Positions 37,508 through 48,935 of a stretch of 64,000 bases of DNA are shown one piece after another. This stretch comes from Humulus lupulus (taxonomy: Eukaryota > Streptophyta > Magnoliopsida > Rosales > Cannabaceae), in contig NC_084793.1 of assembly GCF_963169125.1 (NCBI RefSeq), positions 98,041,071 through 98,105,070 of the forward strand. The letters run 5' to 3'. Within the stretch, counting starts at the first letter, position 1, and the number at the start of each line of letters is the position of its first letter. The translations under genes were made by a program, and so were the position numbers. The notes beneath the pieces are model-generated. The model worked only from the letters and a program-made list of their open reading frames with translations, did not search any database and was not told the DNA's origin.

Positions 37508-38173
37508 GGCACATGTCCCTGTTTCTGATACAGACAAGGACAATCCATTAACCTTTAAAGAGGCAATGGATGATCTTGAAAAGAAGAAATGGCAAGAAGC
37601 CATGAATCAAGAAATGAAATCGATGTATTCTAATTCTGTCTGGGAACTTGTGGATCCACCTGAAGATGTCAGACCCATAGGGTGTAAGTGGATATACAAG
37701 AAGAAAAGAGGAGTAGATGGGAAATTAGAGACTTTCAAAGCAAGCCTTGTAGCCAAAGGTTACACTCAGAGAGAAGGTGTTGATTATGAACAAACATCTT
37801 CTCCTGTGGCCATGGTCAAATCCATTCATATCCTCTTATCCATAGCGGCTGCCAATGATTATGAGATATGGAAAATGATGTCAAGACAACATTTTTGAAT
37901 GGCTATCTTGATGAAAGTATCTATATGGTACAACCAGAAGGGTTCATAAAGAAAGGGGAAGATCAAAAGGTGTGCAAGTTGTTGAAATCCATTTATGGAT
38001 TAAAGCAAGCATCTAGATCTTGGAATATCACTTTTGATGAAACAATTAAAACATATGGCTTCAAACAGAATGTCGATGAAGCATGTGTGTATAAATACAT
38101 CAAAGGAAAAGTAGTGATTTTCTTAGCTATTTAAGTTGATGACATTTTTCTCATTGGGAACAATGTATAGACA
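37482..38173 (+). pseudogene. Reverse transcriptase of element E
   Basis: Copia-type RT in two pieces. 37482-37898 has the WQEAMNQEMKSMYSNSVWELV start, GCKWIYKKKRGVDGKLETF, ASLVAKGYTQREGVDYEQT and the SPVAMVKSIHILLSIAA block. 37868-38134 has DVKTTFLNGYLDESIYM, QPEGFIKKGED and KSIYGLKQASRSW. One base shift lies near 37870. At the active site, where YVDD is expected, a TAA stop replaces the tyrosine (38133-38135) followed by VDDIFLIGNNV, and a second stop (TAG) lies near 38168. Confidence 0.85.
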
Positions 38174-39118
38174 TTGTCAAACGTAAAGAAATGGTTAGAT
38201 GAAAAGTTCCAAATGAAAGATTTGGGCGAGGCAAGTTATGTTCTGGGAATCCAAATCCTAACGGATAGGAAGAACAAGCTCTTGGCACTTTCTCAGGCTA
38301 ATTATATAGATAAGGTTCTTGAAAGATTCTCTATGGAGAATTCCAAGAATGGTCAATTATTGACCAGACATGGAATTTCTCTCTCCAAGGAACAATGTCT
38401 TAAGACACCTCATGAGGAAGAGGATATGAGAAAGTATCACTATGCTTCAGCAGTTGGGAGTCTGATGTATGCTATGTTGTGTACTAGGCTCAACATATGT
38501 TATGCAGTTGGGAGTGTAAGTCGTTATCAATCAAATCCTGATTTGGAACACTGGATTAAAGTAAAGTACATTCTCAAGTATCTAAGGAGAACGAGAGACT
38601 ATATGCTAGTATATTCAGGGGATGAGCGAAACCCTATAGGATACACTGATTCTGATTTCCAATCAGACAAAGACAGCCGAAAATCAACATTTGGGTCAGT
38701 TTTCACTCTTGGTGGAGGAGCTGTTGTCTGGAGAAGCATTAAGCAATCCAGTATAGTTGATTCAACCATGGAAGCCGAATACATAGTGGCTTGTGAAGCA
38801 GCTAAGGAAGCGGTTTGGTTGATGACGTTCTACACTAATTTGGAATTTGTTCCAGATAGGGATAAGCCACTAATCCTATACTATGACAACAGTGGAGCAG
38901 TAGCTAATTCCAAAGAATCAAGAAGCCATAAGAGAGGGAAGCATATAGAAAGGAAATACCATCTGGTAAGAGAGAATGTACACCGAGGTGATGTGACTGT
39001 TATGAAGATAGTGTCGGAACAGAACCTGGCTGACCTGTTAACCAAGACACTTCCTGCAAAGTCATTCATGGGTCATGTGAGAAATATGGGATCAAGGGAG
39101 ATGCCTCACTTGCTTTAA
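38174..39118 (+). pseudogene. RT C-terminus and RNase H of element E
   Basis: A clean 314-codon frame. RT thumb text comes first (WLDEKFQMKDLGEASYVLGI, LALSQANYIDKVLERFSM, ASAVGSLMYAMLCTRLNICY). RNase H follows with its acids in place: IGYTDSDFQSDKDSR, VDSTMEAEYIVACEAAKEA, LYYDNSGAVANSKESRSHKR and EQNLADLLTKTL. It ends 16 bases before the 3' LTR, so the stop codon overlaps the start of the purine tract. This is the best preserved pol piece in the window. Confidence 0.9.
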
Positions 39119-39133
39119 GGGCAAGTGGGAGAC

Positions 39134-41132
39134 TTTTAGGATTAATGCCCTAAAAGCATGTAAAAACATTTTGTTGGTTTTAAATAAAAGTACAATTTTA
39201 TTATATTTGAATGTTATAATTATTGTTTGAATTAATTATATAATAATATCAAGAAAATTCCTTATTCATTCATGAGAATATGATCTTGTATTAGTACGAG
39301 AGTATTAATATCATATATAATGAATAAAATAGTCAGTAACATATTAAAGTAAGGAATCTTTAATGAATGGTTACTAGTACGGTTTTCTAAGCATGCAAGC
39401 AATCTAGATTGGGATTACTGATGTGGATAGACATCTTAGTAAATTTGTTGTATATAATAGAGATTATATATGACATGACCGATGAGAATTAGTTATCTTT
39501 ATAAACTTGCTGTTTGACATAAAGATTTAATTCTTATCATAATAGATGATCATTTGTAGATCAGTCTAAATCCTGAGTATTCATGAACTCTTATTTATGT
39601 TTATTGGATCTTTTGATTCACTCGTTAATGTCTCTTAGAATAATGAGACTAATGACTTTTGTTTTGGAGATTCAATATCATGGCTGGGTGGGAACATGAA
39701 TTACAATATTGGAATCCATGCTTTCCTAACATATTGAATATAGGTTCCCTTAAGGGTTGATTCTGGAATTGAATAGTTATTGAACTCAAATCTATAATTA
39801 GATTATAGATTAATTATTCGCTAGTGAATTAATGATACTTAAGGATCAAAAGGTAATTAGAAGGGTAAAACGGTAATTTTGACCAGCTCTAATTAACGAA
39901 CCAATAATGGAAGGCAGAACTAGATATATTGATTATATCAATGGACTACTAGAGAAAACTCTGTAAACATAATTCTATAAATACTTAGAGTGCAATTCCA
40001 TATTTATAGTGGAGTAATCATGGAATTAATAAATTATATTATTAGATTAAAGAGTTTAATTAATAATCTGATTTATTGGAGCTTCGTATTATAGGTCTAT
40101 GGTCCCTAAATCACCTTTGTCCTACACTGTCAATGGTAAGGATGTCAAAAGAAAGGACTAAATTGCATAGAAATTAATTTTCCAGGGCAAGGAAATAGTT
40201 ATTCGATAATTATGGGTAATTGATTAATTGTGAATTAATTCATTATTTAACTATATAGTTTTTATTTTGAAAAACTATAAGTTAAAATTAATATTAATCT
40301 TGTTTGGATTAATATAAAGAGAGAAATAATAAATACCTTATTTATAATATGATATTTATTTATTTAATTTATAAGTGATATTTTAAGATAAAGTTAATTT
40401 TGAATTAATTGATATTTATGTTGGAATAAATATCTTGTCTTAAAAGTTGATTAAATAAACAAATGAGAAAATTAGGGCAACCCTAATAGGGCTGGGTGCC
40501 ACACACTGTACAATACAGTGTGTGGCGCATAACATCGTGGTTTTTTTCCCTGGGATTTGAATTTTGAATTTCAAATTATTTTTTTTAATCATTTATTTAA
40601 TTATTCATTTTTAATATATGATTTAAATAGATGATTAAATGAAAATATCTAACCAGTTCCAATTTGAATTAAATAAATATTATTTAATTAGATTAAATAT
40701 CTTTATAAATTTGATATACGTGATATTCAGAATAATAATCAGACTCTTTCAAAAGTGATAGTTTTTCTCTAAAACCTGAAAACTATTATAAACCTTCTCT
40801 CTGTCAAAACTCTCTAGATCTCATGTGTTGAGTACATCTAGGGAGTCACATAAATCAACATTTTGAATCCTACGTGCCCACACACGTCCTTGTGTGTTTG
40901 AGGATTAGTCTGGAAGATAAGGGTGTGAGATCTCAAAATACTGGATCGGAAGATCGTTGATTTATACAAAAAGACTCATGGACACTTGATAGGCTACAAG
41001 AGGTAATCCCTGATCTATTTATGTGTGATTTAATATTTATATATGTCTATGATCTTCGATGGCATTAATATTTATTAAAATTGATCCATATATTCCATTG
41101 GGTACCTTTGATTTGATCATTTAATACCAACA
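39134..41132 (+). repeat. 3' LTR of element E
   Basis: Starts TTTTAGGATTAATGCCC, with the second base of the canonical TG changed, and ends AATACCAACA; 1,999 bases. It aligns end to end with the 5' LTR. Confidence 0.95.
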
Positions 41133-42130
41133 TTGTATGCATGCATGAGTTGGTTATTACTGCTGGGCATGCTAGTTAAGTATATGGAATATGTATTTAT
41201 TGTTCATGCACATGTTTAAGTTTTCTTATTGAGCCTTGGCTCACGGGTGCTATGTGGTGCAGGTAAGGGGAAAGGAAAACTAGAACAGCCATGAGTTGGA
41301 GAGCTTCGGTGGTGGCGTGTACAATGTGACTGGTCGACCACCACGACCGAGGATATCTCAGAGGAACTAGGACTGCATCCCTTATTTTGCCGCTTAGGCC
41401 GCTTGGTTGTAACTTTAGACTTGTATATACCATCTTAAACATTTGTTTGTATCATTTTGGGATCCCATGTATGTACTAAATGTTTAAATGAAAAGTAAAC
41501 GTTTCCTTTGACAAAATTTTTTAACCCTAACCCTTGACATTAACCTTAGTTACACGTTTATAACCAAATGACTTGATTACCAAGTCTGACACTATTTAAA
41601 GTATATAGTGTAACGGCTCATGGATTAGGAGGACATTACACCCATTATTTTTTTGTGGTAAATATACCTAATATTTAAAAAATATTGAAACTTTTACACC
41701 TTTTTTTTTTTGCAAGATATATGCCCAATGTCTCAAAAACCTGTATTCCGTCACAACCTATTGTCCAACTCCATTAGTGGTGCTTATGTGACGTACATGT
41801 GGCATGACAGAGCTGATTTATCTTTGTCATAATTTTTAATTTTAAAAAATAATTAAAAACTTATATTTTTCCATCGCTCTTAAATTTTAAACTATTTTTT
41901 ATAGCAATTTTAAATTAATTTTTTATTTAAAATAATTATGTGGTGATTGCATGACAAAGAGTGATAAACTTTATAAGGCCACATAAGCACCAATAATGAT
42001 GTTAGATGGTAGGTAGTGACAAAATACACATTTTTGAGACCTTTGGTATATTTACGATTAGAAGAAAAAAGAAAAAAAGATTTGATTTGTCCCAACATTA
42101 GTATATTTTTTTTTCTTATATGGGTGATTG

Positions 42131-42291
42131 ATTTAACTCAATCTTACCTAAATACCAAATAATTTTTTTTATTTGATCAAATTTAATATATAATTTATAT
42201 TTTACATATTTAATTTTGTAGTATATATTTTTATATCATTTAAATTTGTAAAATTTATATTATATATTGAAAAAAATGACATTATCTATGG
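42131..42291. other. AT-rich spacer between the two fold-back elements
   Basis: About 160 bases of A/T-rich sequence; nothing recognised. Confidence 0.5.
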
Positions 42292-42348
42292 GGTAAATAG
42301 CACTTGGAGTCCCTATACTTTACCAATTGTATTACTTAGGTCCCCAAC

Positions 42349-44775
42349 TGTAACACCCTGGATAACCAAGGTGTTACACTTTGTGATTATAAAGGTGCAA
42401 GACTTGTTAATCAAGTCATATAGTTGAAAACGTGACCCTAAAGTCATAATTAGGTTAGGGTTAGAATATTTTGGTCATAAATAGGAAATTTCTCATTAAA
42501 ATAAACATTTTAATACATGGGATCCCAAAATAGGTTTTAAAGGACAATTACAAAATTTCAAAATTTATGTACAACCACCAGCCACTCTAATGGCAAAATA
42601 GGCACTTTAGGTTCTCCTATCCCTGTACCATCCCTGGGCCGTGGCGGCCGATCAACTGACTATGTACATTTTGGCCTAGAGCTCTCCAACTTAGGACTGG
42701 TCCACCTTGCCCTTGCCTTTACCTGCACCACGTAGCACCCGTGAGCCAAGGCCCAGCAAGAAAACCATAATGCAAAGCATAAACGATAATCAATTGTCAG
42801 ATAATTCACAAATCATCAATCAGATACTCGACAGACCACATTGTTCACATAATTAATGATATAAATCTTCAAACAAATTATCAATCATCCAGGTAATAAA
42901 CATGCCATAATCATTAGATTAATAAACATTATCACACAATATCCAGGGTCAACGCCCTTAGGCCGCACCCTCTGTTTATCCCACTGACTCCGGCTCGCTT
43001 AGGTTGAGCTCAATGATTATTTACTTAACCTCAGCTACCAGTGGCCGAGCTGCGTCCTTGCGCACCAATATTAATTTCGGCACTATTAGGCCGTTTATTT
43101 CATGTTCACATGGCATAATACCATCATACAATATTACATACAAGTATAGGGAACTCTTAGTCCCAACATAACCACATAACCAGGTGCAGTTTTCTTACCT
43201 TTGATTTCGAGCGCTTTGGCTAATTCAGATGACCCTCGAGCACGATCCCGTCCATGCCCTATCGTACACCTAGTCAGAATCGTAAAATAGAACCCTCATT
43301 AACATTCAATTTTGTAACCCAACTTCGGAACCAATCCCAAGCTATCGGGAAGCCCAATTCCACCAAACGGGGTGGTGGAATCGACCCCCGAGCTCCCAAG
43401 AAAAAACCCTAAAAGAAATCCCAAAAACCAAGTTCTAGAGGCAGGGTAGCGCTACAGCTCCACAAGAGGGGCGCTACAGCGCTATAGTCAGAAAGCTAGC
43501 CCCCCAGAAAATGAAGCATAGCGGTACAACCAGCACATGCAAAGTTTCTGGGTTTTTCCTTCGAATTTTCCCGAGCCAAAACACCATAAACCCACTCCAA
43601 ACCTCAACTAAACTACAAATTGAGCCTACAATCCACTATATCTCATCCAACATAACATAAACACATCAAAACTTAGCTAATAGCATCATCTAACACAGAA
43701 AATCAAAATTGAGCTTGAAGCTCAAGAACTTCATTTGAAAATCAGAAAACCCATATGATCAAGATCAGAATTTGTTACCTTAGCTGAGTGAATTCAACCC
43801 TAGGTTGCCTTCAATGCCCTTCTAGACTTTAATTCCTCAAATCCCCAAGCTCAAGTCCTTAAATTCCCATCCAATATTCAAATTCAGAGATCAATCTTAA
43901 TAAAATTCATTAAACTCAGAAAAACCATAAACCTTACTGTAATTGGAAAAAATAACTCCAACTGAATCCCTTAGCTACTCCAAAGATCAACACCCGAAAC
44001 CAAGCCTAGACTTCCTCTGAGATCACAACTTCAAAATCCTCAAGGAAGAGTGAGAGGAGAAGAAATCCCGAGGAAAAGGGAGAGAGCTCTATTTTTCTTC
44101 TTTCTTTCTTTTTTTTTTTCATTTCCTTTCCTTCAGTTTCTTCCACTTTCCCCCTCAAGCTCTAAAAAAACATCAGAAAAATCAAGTATATCCCTTAATA
44201 ACCCAAAAGACCCTTTTGCTGTCCCAATTAAATCCAAGTATCTTAATCACTCTAAGGGAATTTTGGTCATTTGCTCCCAATTCCCGCTAATTCCTCGAGT
44301 GTCCCTAACGTTTACCACTTAAATCTCGTCATCTAATCAATCACCAATTATTTTCCCCAATGTCTAAAATTCTCCAATATATTTCCCAACTTCCCAGAAA
44401 TACCCTCAGGTTTCCCCCGAGCCGGGTATAAATTCTCGCCGTGACTATTTCGCTAAACTGCTCACCAGGATCGTCTCGATCCATATGCTGCAAATACATC
44501 CACATAATAATGTGGTCTTAACAATTTATCACAAATAATCACATTTATGCCCTCAACGAGTCAAAATTACGAATATGCCCTTGTAAGCTAAACAGGGCCC
44601 ACATGTATTTCATATAACCATATAATCATAAACATGTATTTCACATAACCATATAATCATATAAGCATGCTTATCATGCATCAAATCATTTAAATCACAT
44701 ATATAAACCAATTATGCCCTCCCGGCACACTAATCAGGGCTCTTAAGCCTTATTATTAATTTTTGGGTGGTTACA
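42349..44775 (-). repeat. 3' LTR of element D
   Basis: Starts TGTAACACCCTGG and ends GGGTGGTTACA; 2,427 bases. It includes a GCGCTACAGC-rich segment at 43445-43480 and a CT/T-rich run near 44095-44120. The open frame 44050-44322 is incidental. Confidence 0.9.
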
Positions 44776-44812
44776 AATATCCCCTCCTACTAAGAATTTG
44801 GACCTCGAAATT

Positions 44813-46209
44813 TTACCTGAATAACTTGGGATACTGATCTCGCATCGTTGACTCAAGCTCCCAGGTCGCCTCCTCGACCCTGCTATTCCTCCATAACATT
44901 TTAACTAGAGGAATTGTCTTGTTTCGTAGAACCTTATCCTTCCGATCTAAAATCTGAACTGGTCGCTCCTCATAGGAGAAATCTGTCTGCAATTCCAAGT
45001 CTTCATACTTCAACAAATGTGTCGTATCTGAGACATACTTCCGGAGCATAGAAACATGAAATACGTCATGAACTCCCGACAACGATGGTGGCAAAGTTAA
45101 CCTGTAAGCCACATGTCCGATCCTCTCCAGGATCTCAAAAGGTCCAATAAATCTAGGGCTTAGCTTGCCCTTCTTCCCAAACCTCCTCACCCCTCCCAGT
45201 GGTGAAACTCGAAGAAACACGTGATCCCCAACTTGGAACTCCATGTCCCTACGCTTACGATCAGCGTAGCTTTTTTGTCTGCTCTGCGAAGTAAGCATTC
45301 TACATCGAATCTTATCAATAGCTTCGTTGGTCTTTTGAACCATGTCCGGCCCAAAATACTTCCTCTCACCCATCTCATCCCAATGAATGGGCGATCTACA
45401 TCTCCTACCATATAACATCTCATGTGGAGCCACTCCAATCATTGATAGATAATTGTTGTTGTACGAAAATTTGATCAACGGGAGGTACTTACTCCAAGAT
45501 CCCTCAAAATCAATCACGCATTCCCTAAGCATATCCTCCAACACCTGAATCGTCCTCTCAGACTATCCATCAGTCTGAGGATGGAAGGTTGTGCTGAACT
45601 TCAACTGAGTCCCCATAGCCTCTGCAAACTACCCTAAAACTTGGAGGTAAAGATAGGATCCAGGTCTGATACTATAGACTTAGGAACCCCGTGAAGATGT
45701 AAAATCTCCCTCACGTACAACTCTGCATACTGATCCACCGTTTATGTCATCTTCCCTGGAAGAAAATGAGATGACTTGGTGTATCTGTACACTATCACCC
45801 ACACTGAGTCATGAATCCCTACTGTCCTGGGTAAACCTCCCACAAAGTCCATCGTAATATCCTCCAATTTCCACTCGGGAATACCCAAAGGCTGAAGCAA
45901 CCTTGCTGGTCGCTGATGCTCTACTTTCACCTGCTGACAGGTTAAACATCTAGCCACGTACTCCACCACACCCTTCTTCATCCTGGGCCACCAATACAAC
46001 ATTCATAGATCCTGATACATCTTCGTGGTACCCTGATGAAGTGAGTACGGCATAGTATGCAATTCATCTAGTATCTCACGTCTAATTCCCACATCAGTCG
46101 AAACAAAAATCCGACCCTGATACCATAGCAGACCAACCTCAGATATAGAATAGTCCTTAGCTGCCCCCGCTAAGACATTCTCTCTAACCTCTTGTAATTG
46201 AGCATCCAC
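44813..46209 (-). pseudogene. Integrase with chromodomain-like tail of element D
   Basis: 46003-46209 holds the N-terminus with the zinc-site histidines (DELHTMPYSLHQGTTKMYQDL, given in part). 45742-46002 gives LYWWPRMKKGVVEYVARC, CLTCQQVK and the core start DITMDFVGGLPR with the first catalytic aspartate present. A stop-rich gap (45545-45741) holds the second aspartate region. 44813-45544 gives LEDMLRECV, the APHEMLYGRRCRSP block, RQKSYADRKRRDMEF, GKKGKLSPRFIGPFEIL and HDVFHVSMLRKYVSD. It ends with the chromodomain-like tail ILDRKDKVLRNKTIPLVKML, WRNSRVEEATWELE. Chromodomains guide chromovirus integration to particular chromatin. Stops separate the parts. Confidence 0.85.
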
Positions 46210-46293
46210 TAGGATACCTTCCTTAATTCACTCTAGTAGGGTTGACTGCAGAGTAATGTTGGCCAACCGGCCCACCACCAACTCTATCCTCGC

Positions 46294-46962
46294 TCAGGCC
46301 ATCTCATCAGCTAACTCTCTCGATATCTGAGTGGAACTAAACAACTGCCCCGATCCTCTCCGGCTCAATGTATCTACCACTACATTGGCTTTCCCTGGGT
46401 GGTAAAGAATATCACAGTCATAATCCTTTACCAACTCCATCCAATGCCTTTGTCTCATGTTCAAGTATTTCTGTGTGAAGAAGTATTTCAAAGTCTTATG
46501 ATCGGCGTATATCTCGCACTTCTCCCCATACAGATAATGCTGCCAAACCTTCAGTGCGAATACCACCGCTGCTAACTCCAAATCATGGGTAGGATACCAC
46601 TGCTCATACTCCTTCAGCTGCCGTGACACATAAGCTATAACCTTCCTGTTCTGCATAACCACACAGCCTAAACCCAACCTCGTCGCATCGCAAATAACCA
46701 CAAACTTTCCTTCCTCTGAAGGAAGACTCAGCACAGGTGCAGTAATAAGTCGCCGCTTCAACTCTTGAAAATTGTTCTCACACTTGTCTGACCAGACGAA
46801 CTTCAAATTTTTCTGTGTAAATTCTATCTTTGGTGCAGCAATCTTCGAGAACCCTTCCACAAATCTTCTGTAGTAACCTGCTAACCCGAGGAAACTCTGA
46901 ACCTCTGAGGCATTCTTTGGCCTCAACCAATCTCTCACTGCCTCCACCTTAGATGGATCCAC
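46294..46962 (-). pseudogene. RNase H of element D
   Basis: A 222-codon frame with [35 protein letters not shown], the RNase H start [37 protein letters not shown] and [33 protein letters not shown] and VVVDTLSRR follow. The catalytic D, E and D are present. It is separated from RT (46990-47190) only by a TGA near 46988 and from integrase by a stop-containing linker. Confidence 0.85.
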
Positions 46963-46989
46963 CTTAATCCCATCTTCACCAACAATATG

Positions 46990-47575
46990 TCAAAGGAATG
47001 TCACTTCTGGTAGCCAAAACTCACATTTCTTAAACTTGGCATACAACTGGTGCTCTCTTAACCTCTGCAGGACCTGTCGAAGATGTAGCTCATGCTCTGC
47101 CTCTGAACTGGAGTACACTAAAATGTCATCGATGAAGACAATGATGAACTGGTCCAAGAAGTCCTTGAACACCCTGTTCATTAAGTCCATGAAGGCTGCT
47201 GGGGGAGTTGGTCAAACCAAACGAGATAACCAAAAACTCATAATGCCCATACCTCGTTCGGAATGTCATCTTCGGTATATCCTCGTCCTTGATCCTTAGC
47301 TGGTGATAACCAGATCGAAGATCAATCTTCGAGAATATCGTCTTTCCCTGCAACTGATCGAACAAGTCATCGATCCTTGGTAGAGGGTACTTATTCTTGA
47401 TGGTCAACTTGTTCAATTCTCTGTAATATATACACATCCTTAGAGTCCCATCCTTCTTCTTCACAAACAAAACTAGAGCACCCAAAATCCAGAAGCTTCT
47501 GTAACTGTATCTTCAATTCCTTCAGTTCTGCTGGTGCTATTCTATATGGTGCCCTCGACACTGGCTCTGACCCTG
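46990..47575 (-). pseudogene. Reverse transcriptase of element D (one frameshift)
   Basis: 47126-47485 carries [50 protein letters not shown] and [17 protein letters not shown]. An added base in a G run near 47205 shifts the frame. 46990-47190 then continues [15 protein letters not shown] and the intact box [20 protein letters not shown]. Catalytic residues are preserved. Upstream, a small deletion near 47480 removes part of the usual SPWGAP linker. Confidence 0.85.
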
Positions 47576-47821
47576 GTGTTAACTCAATAACGAACGTAAT
47601 CTCCCTGTGCGACGGCAGTCCTGGTAAATCCTCAGGGAACCATCCAAGAACTCACAAACTAATCTGGTCCCCTCCGGCCCTACTAGCAACCCTCTGGTAG
47701 TATGCACCACACTAGCCAAAAAGCCTATACATCCTCCCTGTAATAAGTCTCTGGCTCCCAACGCTGATATCATGGGTACGCAGGGTCCACATACCGAACC
47801 CATGAATACAAAGGGATCCTC
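47576..47821 (-). pseudogene. Protease C-terminus of element D, left of insert F
   Basis: Text after the insertion: EDPFVFMGSVCGPCVPMISA, RDLLQGGCIGFLASVVHTTR and LVCEFLD, matching the same part of element A. The join lies at the duplicated TCCTC; a frameshift follows near 47640. The N-terminal part resumes at 55722. Confidence 0.8.
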
Positions 47822-48935
47822 TGTTAGAGAATATATGTTATTGCTCAATGGAAAAGTGGAAAAACCAAAATACAACTCTATGCAAAAAATACAATAGACG
47901 AGGTAATTGATTAAATAAATATATACAACTCAATCGCTCAAAATACAAGTAAATAGAAATAAGAGAATTATAAGAACTAAAACCCTAAAACAAAAGATAC
48001 CAATGAATATGTAAATAGAAATAGAAGTAGAGGATTCCAAACTCAATACACCAATAATACAAGAAGAACAACAGAATGAAAAGATCAATGAAAAACAAAC
48101 TCTCACACAACCAAAGTGTAGAGTAGTGGGGATCACCAACTTGAACAAGGTTAAAAACCTTTGTCCAAAAGCTTATTTCCCCCTAACTCAAGCACTAAAG
48201 GATCTCTCACAGATTTTGGAAATGCTTTCTGGAATAATCAAGCCTCAAGGTGTATTTTCCAGCCAAGTGCTTTGTGGATGGAAAATGGTGTGTCTTACAA
48301 GTGAGTATTAGGCTCATATTTATAGAGTTTGAGATACCCCTTTGAATTTCAAATTCCACCAACCCCCATGGCTGTTACCAATGTTTAATTGGATGTTTAT
48401 GGATTTAAAATGGAGATTTGGGAGTTATTTGGGATGTTAGAACCGTTCAATTTGGAAAAAACTGAAAAATCATATAGGCTGTCAGCCTCACTAGCCGTGG
48501 CTAGGACTTTTCAATGGCCACGACCACTGGCTTCTGTTCCCTAGGCCGCGGCCACAGGCCATTTTCAGCACAAAAATGTCATTTTCCCAAAACGTTCCAA
48601 AACGTCACAAATCCTTTCCCACATGATTTTGTAACCTCCAAACACCTATTGGGAGTTAAAAACATGTCTCCAACAGCCATATTTCATCATGGATTTGTTA
48701 AATCCAATCTCAAATGTGTCACATATAATATACACATTATTGGGTAATATTTGGGAGTTTTAAATTTGTAACTGATTTTGTAACTCCAAAATATGTCACA
48801 TTTGGGCACACACATGTGTCTAATTTTGTGACTCTCAATAATATGTTACAAGGTGGGACAAATCACATTTGTGTGACTAATCACATTTTGTCACATTATT
48901 TAATCTAACATTATATTATATGAAATAATATAGCA
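47822..48935 (-). repeat. 3' LTR of element F
   Basis: 1,114 bases, ending AATATAGCA. Closely similar to the right LTR, including the short GC-rich part at 48480-48570 (GGCCGCGGCCA-type words). Confidence 0.9.

Larger units (their letters stand above)
31134..41132 (+). mobile_element. Element E: full-length Ty1/copia retrotransposon
   Basis: A complete element of 9,999 bases with the target duplication TTGTA at 31129-31133 and 41133-41137. LTRs are 31134-33098 and 39134-41132. The PBS follows the left LTR (TTGGTACCAGAGCATAG from 33100), and the purine tract precedes the right LTR (GGCAAGTGGGAGAC, 39119-39133). The domain order Gag, protease, integrase, RT, RNase H is the copia order. Every domain is separated by frameshifts or stops, so it cannot move by itself. 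The two LTRs differ by scattered substitutions and a deletion of about 40 bases near the end of the left one. Confidence 0.95.
29093..41640 (+). mobile_element. Solo gypsy (Tekay-type) LTR split by copia element E
   Basis: Starts TGTAACATCCC and ends AGGACATTACA. Without element E it is about 2.54 kb. It shares features with LTRs A and G: a start of the TGTAA(T/C)-TCCCAAATT type, a segment GCACTCGGACTTGAGG near 30515, the TTGCTGAGCCTTGGCTCACGGGTG-like region after 41220, and TGACT/AGTCA motifs at 30845-31110. No PBS or gag-pol adjoins either edge, so it is a solo LTR. Flanking five bases (TCCAA and CCCAT) are not a clean duplication. A CT microsatellite lies at 29692-29717. Confidence 0.7.
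28986..42130. mobile_element. Fold-back DNA element 1 (about 0.6 kb core) split by a gypsy LTR
   Basis: Once the insert 29093-41640 is set aside, the flanks form an inverted-repeat element. Around 41715-41830 the + strand reads GTCTCAAAAACCTGTATT, GTCACAACCTA and TTAGTGGTGCTTATGTG. The reverse complement of 41960-42040 reads GTCTCAAAAATGTGTATT, GTCACTACCTA and TTATTGGTGCTTATGTG. The left arm also carries about four tandem copies of a 60-base subterminal unit (ATACCCAATATTTT...TACTTTTA), three of them around the LTR insertion. Boundaries and class (Mutator-like or other) are uncertain. Confidence 0.6.
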
